Source: Planococcus wigleyi
GTDB lineage: Bacteria > Bacillota > Bacilli > Bacillales_A > Planococcaceae
DNA: 64,000 nucleotides
NCBI RefSeq assembly: GCF_014836985.1
Contig: NZ_JACSPU010000001.1
Span: 369,473-433,472, forward strand
Reading direction: 5' to 3'
Shown here: piece after piece, positions 25,515-35,500 of the stretch
How positions within the stretch are numbered: the stretch's first letter is position 1
Layout of the letters: each line of letters begins with the position of its first letter
Program-made: the position numbers and the translations under genes
The notes under the pieces: model-generated
Database searches by the model: none
What the model was told of the DNA's origin: nothing
The model's input: only the letters and a program-made list of their open reading frames with translations

Positions 25515-26399
25515 ATGTCCATCAGAAAAGCCATCATTCCAGCCGCCGGTCTTGGAACACGTTTCTTACCCGCTACAAAAGCCATGCCGAAAGAAATGCT
25601 GCCCATTGTCGACAAACCGACCATTCAATATATCGTAGAAGAAGCCGTGGCTTCAGGAATCGACAGCATCATTATCGTCACTGGGAAAGGAAAGCGGGCG
25701 ATTGAAGACCATTTTGATCACGCCTTTGAACTGGAAGCCAATTTACTGGAAAAAGGGAAATTGGATATGCTGGATGCGATTCTTCAAACATCGAAATTGG
25801 AAATCCACTACATCCGTCAAAAACAGCCACTTGGATTGGGGCATGCCATTTGGTCAGCCCGTAATTTTATTGGGGATGAAGCATTCGCCGTGTTATTAGG
25901 GGATGATATTGTAGAAAATGAAGAGCCGTGCCTGGCTCAACTGATGAAACAGTTCGAAAAGACCGGAAACTCGATCATTGGTGTACAACAGGTTCCGCTG
26001 GAAGAGACTTATCGTTATGGAATAATCGATCCGATTTCAATGGATGGCCCATTGATGAAAGTCAGAAGCTTTGTGGAAAAACCGGTACTTGGAACAGCAC
26101 CATCCAATTACGCAATTATGGGCCGCTATATTCTGACTCCTGAAATTTTCGGGTTTTTGGGCGAGCATCAATTAGGAGCAGGAGGCGAGATACAGCTCAC
26201 GGACTCCATCCAAAAGTTAAATAAAATCCAAAATGTCTATGCTTATGAGTTTGAAGGGCGAAGATATGACGTCGGCGAGAAGTTTGGTTTTATTGAGACC
26301 ACGATTGATTTTGCGTTAAAACGGGAAGAGTTGAAAGAACCTTTACTGAAGTTGTTCAAGAAAATCTTAAGTGAGGAAAAAGAACGCCAAAACCCTTGA
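25515..26399 (+). CDS. galU: UTP-glucose-1-phosphate uridylyltransferase
   Basis: A 294-residue nucleotidyltransferase making UDP-glucose. '[30 protein letters not shown]' (in part) is the GalU/GtaB signature; 'QPLGLGHA', 'VLLGDD' and 'SFVEKP' follow. The frame extends 24 codons upstream, but ATG at 25515 has AGGAGG at a proper distance and starts the family N-terminus (MSIRKAI). UDP-glucose supplies galE and the teichoic acid glycosyltransferases nearby. It is divergent from the acidic surface protein gene over about 240 AT-rich bases that must hold both promoters. Confidence 0.94.
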   Translation: MSIRKAIIPAAGLGTRFLPATKAMPKEMLPIVDKPTIQYIVEEAVASGIDSIIIVTGKGKRAIEDHFDHAFELEANLLEKGKLDMLDAILQTSKLEIHYIRQKQPLGLGHAIWSARNFIGDEAFAVLLGDDIVENEEPCLAQLMKQFEKTGNSIIGVQQVPLEETYRYGIIDPISMDGPLMKVRSFVEKPVLGTAPSNYAIMGRYILTPEIFGFLGEHQLGAGGEIQLTDSIQKLNKIQNVYAYEFEGRRYDVGEKFGFIETTIDFALKREELKEPLLKLFKKILSEEKERQNP

Positions 26400-26511
26400 A
26401 GAGTGCAAGGGGGGATGAGAATCGGTATCCCTTTGCTTTATCCATTCGGTATCGGAGAGCCTCAAGCTCCTGTATAGTGAAAAGAAAATGAAGACGATGG
26501 AGGTCACGGTC

Positions 26512-27069
26512 ATGGAAACCATTCTTGCAATATGCATCGGGTTGGCATTAAGTGCAACTGTGGGGTTTAGAATCTTTACTCCTTTGTTGATCACAGGTAT
26601 ATTCGTGCATGTAGATTGGCTGACACTTTCAGAAGGGTTCAGCTGGATCGGCAGCACTCCCGCAATTATCGCTTTTGGGGTAGCGACCCTTTTTGAAGTG
26701 GCCGTCAATTATATTCCGGCTGTGGGCTCGTTTATGAAAATGATTTCCACACCGATCGCTGCATTGGCGGGCATTCTGCTGACGGCGTCGTTTATTGGAG
26801 ACATGAGCCCCTTTTTGGAATGGAGCATCGCAATCATCGGCGGTGGGGGCGCAGCCACTGCCTCCCATGCAACCATTACAGCCGTTAAAGGAGTCAGTGA
26901 AACGGCTTTGATGAGTCCGGCTGTTTCCTTGGCAGAAGATGCTACGGCTACGCTGGCACCGATTCTGATATTCATAGCGCCAATTCTGGCGGTTTTTTTC
27001 CTGATTGTCATGGCGTTCATGATTTATAAATTATATCGCCGGTTTCTCTACAAACCGAAGACCATATGA
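26512..27069 (+). CDS. DUF4126 family membrane protein
   Basis: A 185-residue hydrophobic protein with five or six helices and a glycine/alanine-rich inner repeat ('GGGGAATASHATITAVKG'), typical of DUF4126. No function is known for the family. ATG at 26512 follows GGAGG by eight bases; the upstream in-frame ATGs at 26488 and 26497 lack a site. It lies 112 bases after galU with no terminator between, so it may be read from the same promoter. Confidence 0.78.
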   Translation: METILAICIGLALSATVGFRIFTPLLITGIFVHVDWLTLSEGFSWIGSTPAIIAFGVATLFEVAVNYIPAVGSFMKMISTPIAALAGILLTASFIGDMSPFLEWSIAIIGGGGAATASHATITAVKGVSETALMSPAVSLAEDATATLAPILIFIAPILAVFFLIVMAFMIYKLYRRFLYKPKTI

Positions 27070-27104
27070 AAAGGAGCTGGAATTTACTTTTCCAGCTCCT
27101 TTTC
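27070..27104. terminator. Bidirectional terminator after DUF4126
   Basis: AAAAGGAGCTGGAA/TTCCAGCTCCTTTT arms around a five-base loop, between convergent genes. Confidence 0.88.
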
Positions 27105-27119
27105 TATCAAGCTTTTCTG

Positions 27120-28145
27120 CTATCTCGGAATTACCAGCACCTGTCCTACACGGATCGCATTGACATTGGTTATTTTATTGGCTGCTGCAATCTTGGCAAC
27201 GGTCGTTTTATAGGTGCGCGCGATGCTGTAAAGGGTATCACCGGACTTAACCGTGTATTTTACTGAAGTGGCAGGGGGCGGAGTGGCTTTTCCAGAAATC
27301 GTTAATACCTGGCCCACGCGGATCAAATTATAATTGGTGATGTTATTGGCTTTAGCTAGCGCTGCAACAGTTACGTTGTATTTTTTCGCAATGCTATAGA
27401 GAGTATCACCGGCTTTGACTGTGTATTTGGTTCCACTTACTGGAGCAGAAGGCAATTTCAATAATTCAGAGACGGTCACAAATTTATAGCCCTGGGCTTT
27501 CAGTTTGCTGATCATGCCCGGTAAAGCACCCGGAGTCCCAGAGGCACCTGCACCGGTATGCATCAAAATGATTGATCCCGGTACAATATTGTTCATGACC
27601 TTATTGGTAATCTGTGTGGATGAAACGCCTTTCCAGTCGACGGTATCGATATTCCACTGAATCGTGTGGGTATATCCAGCTTCACCTACCGTTTTAAGGA
27701 TAGTTGAATTGGATGCACCAAAAGGGGCTCTGAAAATCGGTTTAGTCGATTTTCCTGTTATCCCTTTAATGGTCGTTTCGGTGGTGGCCAACTCACTTTT
27801 TATCTTAGCGGCGGTGAGTTTCGTGAAATCAGGATGTGAATAAGAGTGGTTGCCGAGCTGATGGCCTTTGGCTGAGATATTCTTAATCCAAGTCGGATGA
27901 TTTTTTGCTCCGGATCCTGTCAAAAAGAACGTGGCTTTGACGTTATTGGCAGATAGTACATCCAGAATTTTGTTGATGTTTGTGCCATCTGAACCGTCAT
28001 CGAAAGTAAGAGCGACAACTTTGCTGGTAGTGCTGCCTTTTGAGACATAAGTGGAGCTTGCTGCTTGTGGCTGGCTGGAGAAGGAGAACACAGTAAACAG
28101 GATCAGTAACATGGCTGCTGCAACTTTAATCCATTTAGAAAGCAC
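27120..28145 (-). CDS. Secreted polysaccharide deacetylase with two LysM domains
   Basis: A 341-residue wall enzyme. After a signal peptide (cleavage near PQAAS) comes a NodB domain with 'TFDDGSDG' (metal Asp), 'GNHSYSHPDF' (metal His pair), 'RAPFGAS', 'DTVDWKG' and 'ILMHTG'; all catalytic motifs are present. Two LysM repeats end the protein ('YTVKAGDTLYSIAKKYNV' and 'YTVKSGDTLYSIARTYKT'), each about 45 residues, for peptidoglycan binding. It likely deacetylates peptidoglycan N-acetylglucosamine or -muramic acid. GTG at 28145 after AAGGGGTGAG gives the signal peptide directly; the open frame upstream encodes an unlikely leader. Confidence 0.92.
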   Translation of the reverse strand: MLSKWIKVAAAMLLILFTVFSFSSQPQAASSTYVSKGSTTSKVVALTFDDGSDGTNINKILDVLSANNVKATFFLTGSGAKNHPTWIKNISAKGHQLGNHSYSHPDFTKLTAAKIKSELATTETTIKGITGKSTKPIFRAPFGASNSTILKTVGEAGYTHTIQWNIDTVDWKGVSSTQITNKVMNNIVPGSIILMHTGAGASGTPGALPGMISKLKAQGYKFVTVSELLKLPSAPVSGTKYTVKAGDTLYSIAKKYNVTVAALAKANNITNYNLIRVGQVLTISGKATPPPATSVKYTVKSGDTLYSIARTYKTTVAKIAAANKITNVNAIRVGQVLVIPR

Positions 28146-28333
28146 CTTTCTCACCCCTTTATTTAGTGCGCTGAGCCGAGCCAGCATATGTATAGGAGAG
28201 ATTAGGCCGGTAACTATGGTGAAAGATTGAGGAGGGATTTTTGCAGATTCTCTAATCATATTATACCACATGGATAAGCAATAGGGGCTAATTAAAACTG
28301 AATATTTAGAAAATTAATTGGTGTATCCGAAAA

Positions 28334-28376
28334 GAAAAAATCCAGTTGTCCGCAGATTGGGCAGCTGGATTTTTCT
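28334..28376. terminator. Terminator of the tagD-tagB transcript
   Basis: AAAAAATCCAG and CTGGATTTTT arms with an inner TGTCC/GGGCA stem, immediately after the tagB stop on the minus strand. Confidence 0.82.
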
Positions 28377-29546
28377 TTATAAATCTTTTGTATCGTAAAT
28401 GGCGGTAATGAGCTGACAAGTGCTGTGGCCAGTCGAATATGTATTCCAATGGTTGCGGAACAAATCAATTTTTTCATGGTCCACAGAAGAATCTTGAATA
28501 TGCGCAAGCACTTCTGTAGTGGTCTTAGCGATCGGACCAGGGAAATAAAGATTGCTTTCCGCCCATATTCCTTGTGTCTTGCCGTAATCTTCCAAGTCAT
28601 ACGCATAGAAAATCATCTTTTTCCCGAGCAGCGAGAACTCCACTGGGATAGACGAATAATCGGTGATCAAGATGTCGCTGACGATCAGCAGATCGCTGAG
28701 GTGGGGATAGTCAGTGGCCAACAGGACCCGTGGATGATCCACTATGTTGGTTACTTCTTGGACAGATGGATGCAGCCGGATCATGAGCACATAATCCCCA
28801 TCCATTTTTTCCAGAAACTCTGATACCTCTAATTGAACTTTCATGCTGTGCAACGAATTTTTCCGGAAAGTAGGGGCATACAATACCACTTTTTTTCCTG
28901 CAATGATTGGATATCTCTCGATTAATTTGGCGTAAGCACTTTCTTTTGCAGCTTTATCGAAATAGAAATCAGTCTGAGGAACCCCCGTATAGATAAAATG
29001 GCTTTGATCCACATGGAAGGATTCAGAAAAGATATCCGCCATTTGCTGGGAGCCGACAGGAATGTATTGAAACCGGTCGTATACTTGCTGAAAGCGCTGC
29101 TTGGCCCGTTCGCTTCTGGCGGATGTTTCAGGATCGCTCCAACCAAATTTCTTGATGGCTCCAGCCGCATGCCACAATTGAATGCATTTTACTTCTTGGC
29201 GGAAGCGAATAACAGAGAGGACACCCGCATAATTATCGACAAAAACGTATTTTGCAGTTGCTAAATGATAGATTGATAAGAACGTGTCCAAAATATTGGA
29301 CGTTTCAAAGCTGTATATCTTTTTATTGGTTGTAGGGACAGTGGTAAAGTCGATTTTGCATCTGGATTGGTTAATAAAGATAATTTGATGCTTTTCCGAC
29401 TTCGCTAATTCTTTTGCAATGAAAAAAGCATTATCACCAAAAGAAGAAAGAAAGACCGTTTTATTTTTCATGGGGAAAAGATTGAACAGGGAAAAGAAAA
29501 CTTTAAAGAAAAATAGATAGATGGAAATTCCAAACTCTTTAATCAT
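28377..29546 (-). CDS. tagB: CDP-glycerol glycerophosphotransferase, TagB-like (teichoic acid primase)
   Basis: A 389-residue protein matching the length of Bacillus TagB (about 381), with a hydrophobic amphipathic N-terminus for membrane attachment. Motifs: 'QLWHAAGAIKKFG', a His-containing 'MIRLHPSV' and 'DILITDYSSIPVEFSLL'. TagB adds the first glycerol phosphate to the undecaprenyl-linked disaccharide of wall teichoic acid. Its start codon overlaps the tagD stop by four bases (ATGA), so the donor-making and donor-using enzymes are coupled. Assignment to TagB rather than TagF rests on the WHAAG form and gene order. Confidence 0.85.
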   Translation of the reverse strand: MIKEFGISIYLFFFKVFFSLFNLFPMKNKTVFLSSFGDNAFFIAKELAKSEKHQIIFINQSRCKIDFTTVPTTNKKIYSFETSNILDTFLSIYHLATAKYVFVDNYAGVLSVIRFRQEVKCIQLWHAAGAIKKFGWSDPETSARSERAKQRFQQVYDRFQYIPVGSQQMADIFSESFHVDQSHFIYTGVPQTDFYFDKAAKESAYAKLIERYPIIAGKKVVLYAPTFRKNSLHSMKVQLEVSEFLEKMDGDYVLMIRLHPSVQEVTNIVDHPRVLLATDYPHLSDLLIVSDILITDYSSIPVEFSLLGKKMIFYAYDLEDYGKTQGIWAESNLYFPGPIAKTTTEVLAHIQDSSVDHEKIDLFRNHWNTYSTGHSTCQLITAIYDTKDL

Positions 29547-29935
29547 TGGTTGTTCAGAAGGTCTGCTTTAATTTTTGAAGTGGAAATTCCTTCAGTTCTT
29601 GGCAAATACAGAACTTCGCAATATTCCTTGAGTTCATCGAATTTGCCTTCCCAGTCAGATCCCATAACAAATAAGTTTACGTTGTTTTTTTGAATGTCTT
29701 GGATTTTTTGTCCCCAATTGTGTTCGGGAATGACTTCGTCCACATATTTAATCGCTTCCAGGATAAGTTTGCGTTCCTCATAAGAATGATAGGCAGCTTT
29801 GCCTTTGATTTCATTAAATTCGTCAGAAGAAAGGCCGACAATTAAGTAGTCGCCATTCGCTTTAGCACGTTTCAATATGTTTATATGGCCGTGATGAATC
29901 AAATCAAAGGTGCCATAGGTAATTACTTTCTTCAT
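29543..29935 (-). CDS. tagD: Glycerol-3-phosphate cytidylyltransferase TagD
   Basis: A 130-residue cytidylyltransferase that makes CDP-glycerol from CTP and glycerol-3-phosphate. 'VITYGTFDLIHHGHINIL' carries the HxGH nucleotide site, 'YHSYEERKLI' and 'VMGSDWEGKFD' are typical, and 'PRTEGISTSKI' is the second signature. Near-identical length to Bacillus TagD (129). It supplies CDP-glycerol to tagB, to the tagF-like gene opposite, and to the GT2-TagF fusion about 8 kb away. Its substrate is the product of the window's own glpK. Confidence 0.96.
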   Translation of the reverse strand: MKKVITYGTFDLIHHGHINILKRAKANGDYLIVGLSSDEFNEIKGKAAYHSYEERKLILEAIKYVDEVIPEHNWGQKIQDIQKNNVNLFVMGSDWEGKFDELKEYCEVLYLPRTEGISTSKIKADLLNNQ

Positions 29936-29984
29936 ATATGCTCACTCCATAAATGCTTATTTTCGGTATATTTAACAATATGCT

Positions 29985-30009
29985 ATGATACCATCTTATA
30001 TGTTATCAT
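29985..30009. promoter_or_regulatory. Dyad in the divergent tagD / tagF-like promoter region
   Basis: ATGATA and TATCAT are separated by 13 bases to form a 25-base dyad in the 208-base divergent intergenic region. A TATAAT at 30090-30095 could be the -10 for the plus-strand gene. An operator role is only suggested by position. Confidence 0.35.
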
Positions 30010-30143
30010 GTGTAATAGCTATTGAAAATATTGGTTGAATACAAGGTATTAGACGCTTTTGTTGCGCTAAAGATGCACCGAATACTGTTTATAATTGTAC
30101 CTCCTGCAAAACAGTTCTCAAAGAAAGAAATAAGGTGAAAAAA

Positions 30144-31334
30144 TTGAGTTTCGTTCAAAAAATCAAGAATCTTAAAAATAGCAGCTATACGAGAAGAATG
30201 TTCCGAGCTGTGTTCGTGGTATTAGGAACTCTTCCAAAGAAAAAAAAGTTAATGGTATTCGAAAGCTTTCATGCCAAGCAATTCAGTGACAGCCCGCGCG
30301 CCATCTATGAATACATGAAAGAACATCACTCCGAATACAAACTCCTTTGGAGTGTGGATAAGAGTGCGGTCAGTTTATTCGAAGATTTTAAAGTGCCTTA
30401 TATTCGCAGATTCACTATTCCTTGGTTCTGGACATTTCCAAGAGCTGAGTATTGGGTAAACAATGTCAGATTGCCTCGATGGATGCCAAAACCGAAAGGG
30501 ACAGTTTACCTTCAAACATGGCACGGAACTCCCTTAAAAAAATTAGGGCTGGATATCGAAGAGATTCACATGCCGAATACGGATACATCGGAATACAAAA
30601 AGAATTTTGCTTTGGAATCTGAAAAATGGGATTATCTGGTTTCTCCGAATTCTTATTCAACAGAAATCTTTAAACGCGCCTTCCATTATAAAGGGAAAGT
30701 GATTGAATCCGGATATCCCCGTAATGATGTACTGAGCAGCCATTCAGATACTTTAATCAGCAACCTGAAGAAGGATTTAGGTATTGCTGAAGACAAGAAA
30801 GTCATGCTATATGCCCCAACCTGGAGAGATAATGAATTTTATCAAAAAGGGAAATACAAGTTCGAGTTCCAATTTGCTTTGGAAAACTGGATAAAGGAAT
30901 TCGGGGACGAATGGGTGCTGCTGTCCCGCATGCACTATTTAGTTGCTGAAAACTTTGATTTCTCAGCCTATGAAGGCGTAGTTTATGATGTGTCGCTATA
31001 TCCGGACATCCGCGATCTTTATCTCGCTTCTGATTTGCTGATTACGGATTACTCATCAGTCTTTTTCGACTATGCTATCTTAAATCGACCGATTATTTTC
31101 TTTATGTATGACTTGGAAAACTATCGCGACCAGCTTCGTGGTTTCTACATCGATATCGAAAAAGATGCGCCGGGACCGATTGTCCAGACCGAAAAAGAAC
31201 TGTTTCAGGCAATCCATGCGATGTCTGATAGCAATGTCCAATTGAGTTCGACATTCAGCGAGTTTAAAAATCGTTTTTCTTCCCTGGAAGATGGGAAGGC
31301 AACGGAGCGGGTTGTTCAAACTATTCTAAAGTGA
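30144..31334 (+). CDS. CDP-glycerol glycerophosphotransferase, TagF-like polymerase domain
   Basis: A 396-residue single-domain transferase: 'QFSDSPRAIYEYM' near the start, then 'QTWHGTPLKKLG', 'WDYLVSPNSYSTEIFKRAF', 'SRMHYLVAEN' and 'LLITDYSSVFFDYA'. Both His motifs needed in TagF are kept. It lacks the roughly 300-residue N-terminal part of full-length TagF, so it may be a primase-elongator (TarF-like) or a short polymerase. Start: TTG at 30144 with AAGGTG six bases upstream is preferred to the GTG at 30135, which is part of that site. Divergent from tagDB. Confidence 0.85.
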   Translation: MSFVQKIKNLKNSSYTRRMFRAVFVVLGTLPKKKKLMVFESFHAKQFSDSPRAIYEYMKEHHSEYKLLWSVDKSAVSLFEDFKVPYIRRFTIPWFWTFPRAEYWVNNVRLPRWMPKPKGTVYLQTWHGTPLKKLGLDIEEIHMPNTDTSEYKKNFALESEKWDYLVSPNSYSTEIFKRAFHYKGKVIESGYPRNDVLSSHSDTLISNLKKDLGIAEDKKVMLYAPTWRDNEFYQKGKYKFEFQFALENWIKEFGDEWVLLSRMHYLVAENFDFSAYEGVVYDVSLYPDIRDLYLASDLLITDYSSVFFDYAILNRPIIFFMYDLENYRDQLRGFYIDIEKDAPGPIVQTEKELFQAIHAMSDSNVQLSSTFSEFKNRFSSLEDGKATERVVQTILK

Positions 31335-31382
31335 TCGTATAAGGGGTATAGTATATTCCGCAACCAAGAATCAATACAGAAT

Positions 31383-31420
31383 CTGCAGAAGTCCTTTAAG
31401 GATTGCTGCAGTTTTTTTTG
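31383..31420 (+). terminator. Terminator of the tagF-like gene
   Basis: CTGCAGAAGTCC and GGATTGCTGCAG arms followed by eight T residues. Confidence 0.85.
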
Positions 31421-31489
31421 TGCTCAGAATTGCTAAGAGAGGAAATTTTTTCTTAATTATTCTACAGTAGAGAAAAGGGGTGAGACAAC

Positions 31490-32365
31490 ATGAAGAATAT
31501 GGTAAACAAAGAACAGTTGGTGGCGACATTTTCAATTGTCGCAGCAGATCCGGAAACCGGAGAAGTGGGCGTCGCTGTCCAATCGAAGTTTTTGGCAGTC
31601 GGCTCGGTGGTTCCATGGGCAAAAGCCAATGTAGGCGCAGTGGCAACACAGTCCTGGGCGAATACCGCTTTTGGACCTGAAGGATTAACGTTGTTGGAAA
31701 AAGGCTTATCGCCAGAAGAAGTCATTGACAAGCTCGTTGCGGACGATCCGGGCAGAAGTTTGCGCCAAGTTGCTGTCATTAATGCCGATGGTGAGGCCAG
31801 TGCCTTCACTGGCCATGAGTGCTATGACTGGGCGGGACACATAATAGGGAAGAACCATTCCTGCCAAGGCAATATTCTGGTCAGTGAAGAAACGGTCAGT
31901 GAAATGAGCCGGACATTTGAAGCGTCGGAAGGCCCATTGGCTGAACGCATGCTGAAGGCCGTCGCAGCTGCTCAACACGCAGGAGGCGACAGCAGAGGGA
32001 AACAGTCGGCTGCTGTTTATGTTGTGCAGGAAGGCGCTGGGTACGGCGGCTATAACGATGTCAAAGTGGATCTGCGGGTGGATGACCATCCGGAGCCAAT
32101 CGAAGAATTGCAGCGGCTGTATGAGCTGCATAAAATGTATGCCGCCCCGTCAGAAGACAAACTGGCCATCGAAGAGGATGTGCTGAAAACGGTTGTAGAA
32201 CAATTGGTGAAGCTTAGTTTATTGGAGATGGGCGACTACAACAGCTATAACGCGGAAGTGAAAGAGGCATTGAAGGCATTTGTGCTGCGGGAGAACTTCG
32301 ACGATCATTGGTCAGAAGAAGCGCTTATCGATGAATCGGTATTGGCATATTTGAAAAAGCAATGA
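31490..32365 (+). CDS. DUF1028 protein with C-terminal peptidoglycan-binding-like segment
   Basis: A 291-residue protein. Residues about 8-215 are DUF1028 ('TFSIVAADPETGEVGVAVQSKFLAVG' in part, 'AVATQSWANTAFGPEGL', 'QGNILV', 'GDSRGKQSAAVYV'), an Ntn-hydrolase-like family of unknown substrate. The last 70 residues, including 'KAFVLRENFDDHW' and 'IDESVLAYL', resemble the short putative peptidoglycan-binding domain often fused to DUF1028. No signal peptide is seen, so it is probably cytoplasmic. ATG at 31490 follows AGGGGTGAG. Single gene with its own terminator. Confidence 0.83.
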   Translation: MKNMVNKEQLVATFSIVAADPETGEVGVAVQSKFLAVGSVVPWAKANVGAVATQSWANTAFGPEGLTLLEKGLSPEEVIDKLVADDPGRSLRQVAVINADGEASAFTGHECYDWAGHIIGKNHSCQGNILVSEETVSEMSRTFEASEGPLAERMLKAVAAAQHAGGDSRGKQSAAVYVVQEGAGYGGYNDVKVDLRVDDHPEPIEELQRLYELHKMYAAPSEDKLAIEEDVLKTVVEQLVKLSLLEMGDYNSYNAEVKEALKAFVLRENFDDHWSEEALIDESVLAYLKKQ

Positions 32366-32371
32366 GTTTAG

Positions 32372-32403
32372 AGCCTGTTTAGGATAGCTGAGCAGGCTTT
32401 TTA
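32372..32403 (+). terminator. Terminator of the DUF1028 gene
   Basis: AGCCTGTTTAG... and CTGAGCAGGCT arms followed by TTTTTAT. Confidence 0.75.
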
Positions 32404-32409
32404 TTTGGT

Positions 32410-32506
32410 GAGGTGCGCTTGTGATGCTGCGAGGTGCGGTGTTGGCCGTTTGAGGTGCGCTTGTAAAGCTGCGAGGTGCGGTGTTGGACAGTTGAGGTGC
32501 GCTCAC
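32410..32506. repeat. Tandem 21-bp repeat, five GAGGTGCG units
   Basis: GAGGTGCG starts at 32410, 32431, 32452, 32473 and 32494, an exact 21-base period. Odd and even units differ (CTTGT... versus GTGTTGG...), so a 42-base higher-order period is also present. It lies between two terminators and is not part of a supported gene, although the minus strand is open through it. A matching stray copy lies at 11857-11884. Confidence 0.85.
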
Positions 32507-32522
32507 CAAAAATAAGCATGGA

Positions 32523-32553
32523 AAAAGGCAGCTCATGAGTGAGCTGCCTTTAT
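32523..32553. terminator. Terminator of the RND pump gene
   Basis: GGCAGCTCA/TGAGCTGCC stem with A-rich and T-rich flanks on both sides, directly after the pump gene's stop on the minus strand. Confidence 0.85.
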
Positions 32554-32561
32554 TTAAAAGC

Positions 32562-35500
32562 TTAATCTATTTGTTTCTTACGGAACTTCGACACGACTTC
32601 ATAGACGATCGGCACAATAACCAATGTCAGTAAAGTCGAGCTGATCAATCCGCCGATAACCGTGATGCCGAGGCCTTGGGAAATTAATCCGCCGCCTCCG
32701 CCTTCCACGCCAATAGCAAGCGGAATTAAAGCTCCGATAGTTGCTAAAGCAGTCATCAGGATAGGGCGTAGACGTGTCACGCCGCCTTCAAGAAGGGCTT
32801 CGCGTGTTGTCAACCCGGCTTTTTCCATGTGGATGACGCGGTCAATCAAAACGATGGCATTTGTCACAACGATGCCGATCAGCATTAAAACACCAATCAA
32901 TGCGTTGACACTCAATGCTTCTCCAGTAATCCATAACGCCACAAGTACGCCGATAACCGTGAATGGCAACGAGAACAGGATAGAGAATGGAGCGAGTGCG
33001 CCTCCGAATGTAACAACCAATACAAAGTAAACGATCGCGATGGCTGCCAGCATTGCTAAGCCAAGCTGAGTGAACGATTCGTTGATCTGTTCAGTTACGC
33101 CGCCGTGGTCAGTAGTGACACCGGAAGGAAGGTCAAGCTCTGCTACCTGCTCATCGATTTCCGCAGTGATTTCCGCAGCATTGTTGCCAATAACGTCTGC
33201 AGTCAGAGATGCATACATTTGGCCATCTCTGCGGTTGATGGTATCCGGCGATTTGCCTTCTTCCACTTCCATGACTTCACCGACTGTCACAGTCGAACCA
33301 AGGGCAGTTGGAATTTCGATGGCTGTTACGTCATCAATTCCCGCGTATTCGGTTTCTTCTGTTTCGATATATACGTTCAGTTCTTTATCTTCGTTCGTAA
33401 CGGTGGTCAATACAGGAGCTTCGCCAACGCTGCTTAACGCCATACCGATTTGGGCAGCAGTTAAGCCGTTTTCGCTCAAGCTTTCCTGATTAGCTACCAA
33501 AGTAAACTGATCATAAGCTTCAGTCAAGCTGGACTCTGTGTTTTCTAAACCATCGTTGTCTTCCATGAACGGCTGGATTTCATTGATGGCTGTTTGAATG
33601 TCTTCCACGCTGTCACCGTAAACGAACATTTCCAGACCGCTTGCTCCCATTGCAGCAAAGTCCAGGCTTGCCCATTCACCGGTTTCAGTAGAGCCGTTCA
33701 ATTCTTCAATCAGTTTTTTGCTTTCATTTTCGAATTCGGCAAAGTTATCATCATATTCAATATAGAACAATGCGGAATTATCTCCGCCTCCGCCCATAGC
33801 TGACAACGGATTTCCGCCGCCAAGCGAGTATTGGTATGAAGTGACGCCTTCACGTCCATCAATGGAAGCTTCTGCATCAAGTGCAATGGCTTCCACGTCT
33901 TCACGTGTCTGGCCGGGTTCGGGGCTGTAAGTAGCCATGACCATTTTTTGTTCTTCTTCAGGAAGGAAACTGACGCCGATTACGGGAATCAGGAATAGGC
34001 TGGCGACAAGGACTACGGTAGCTCCTCCGAATGTGATGATTTTGTGGTTCAATGACCATTCCAAAATGCGTTTGTAGCTGGCTGCCATTTTTCCTGGCTT
34101 GTGTTCTTTTTTATTGGATTGAGGAGTATCCAGATTCTGCAATTGCTTGCGGTACATCAAATGCGCCATCATCGGAACGATGGTTACAGCAACCAGTAAA
34201 GAAGCTGATAAGGCAAAGACCACTGCGAGGGCAAATGGCAAGAACAATTCGCCAATCTGTCCGCTGACAAGGGCAAGCGGAAGGAATACCGCGATGGTGA
34301 CGACGGTTGATGAGAAAATCGGAAGGAACATTTCGCTTGTTGCTTCACGAATCAATTCTTTGCCGCGCAATTTCTCACCAGGCAAGGCCATACGGCGGTA
34401 GATGTTTTCGATAACGACGATCGAGTCATCGATGACGCGGCCGATAGCTACAGTCAATGCGCCGAGTGTCATGATGTTCAAGGTAATATCCAATTGATTC
34501 AATAAGAAAATTGCCATCAATAAGGATAACGGGATCGAGATGATTGAAATCAATGTTGTCTTGAAGCTGCGAAGGAACAGCAAAATGATGACGACGGCAA
34601 ATAAAATACCGAATAACGCTTTGCTGAGCATCGTTTCGACCGATTTCTCGATTGGTTCGCCTTGGTCGAATGTTGAAGAGATCGTTAATCCATATTCGTC
34701 TTCAGCATCTGCAACGATGTCTTTGACAGCATTAACCACTTCAACGGTGTTGGCATCTGGTGATTTGATGATTGAAATACCGATCGATTCTTCACCGTTC
34801 GTACGGGAAATCGATTCCGCTTCACTCACCACTTCAATGTCAGCCAATTCGCTTAAAGCGACTGTCGGAATTGTAGTTGGAGCAGCTGGAGCTTGAGCGG
34901 CAGGATCCTGTGCGCCTGCAGCGGCACCAGGAGCGGCCGGGGCTTGTGCGCCTGCAGGGGCATCAGGGCCAGTTGGTGTTTGTGCGCCGGCAGCAGCATC
35001 AGGAGCTGGGGCTGTCGGAGCAGCAGCTGCCGCTTGAGGGATAGCTGGAATCTGCAGGTTTTTCAAGTCGTCGACAGTTGTAATATCGCCATCGATGACC
35101 AAGTTTTTAAGTTCTCCGTCAAAGTCCGTCAATCCTAATGGGAAAGTCAGTTTTGAACCTTGGATCAATTGCTGGATTGTTTCTTCAGTCAAGCCGTATT
35201 GTGCCAGAGCTTCCTGGTCAAAAGCCATCGTGACTTTCTGCACACGCTGACCCGATACTTGTGCATCGGATAAACCGTCTACGCCTTCAAGAGCAGGCAG
35301 GACATTGTCTTCAACGTTTGCTGTCAGTTCTTCCAGTGAGCTTCCGGAATTGCTGATGCTCAATGTCAGAATCGGGAAGGCATCCAGGCTAAGGCGGGAA
35401 ACCTCTGGTTCATTGGCTGCTTCGGGAATTGAAACTTGCGACAACGCATCTTCCAATTCGCGGGTGGCCTCGTCCATATCGACATCAAAGTCGTACTGGA

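Noticed and set aside
29936-30143. Search for a clear promoter pair for tagD and the tagF-like gene
   Set aside because: A TATAAT and a dyad are present, but no -35 at a proper distance on either strand could be defended.
32312-32536. Minus-strand open frame of 74 codons with a seven-residue repeat across the 21-base array
   Set aside because: The repeat length is a multiple of three so the frame stays open automatically; it overlaps two terminators and the end of a real gene, with no ribosome site.
34052-35138. Several plus-strand open frames opposite the RND pump gene
   Set aside because: They are shadows of a clearly coding minus strand, with no family similarity and no start signals.
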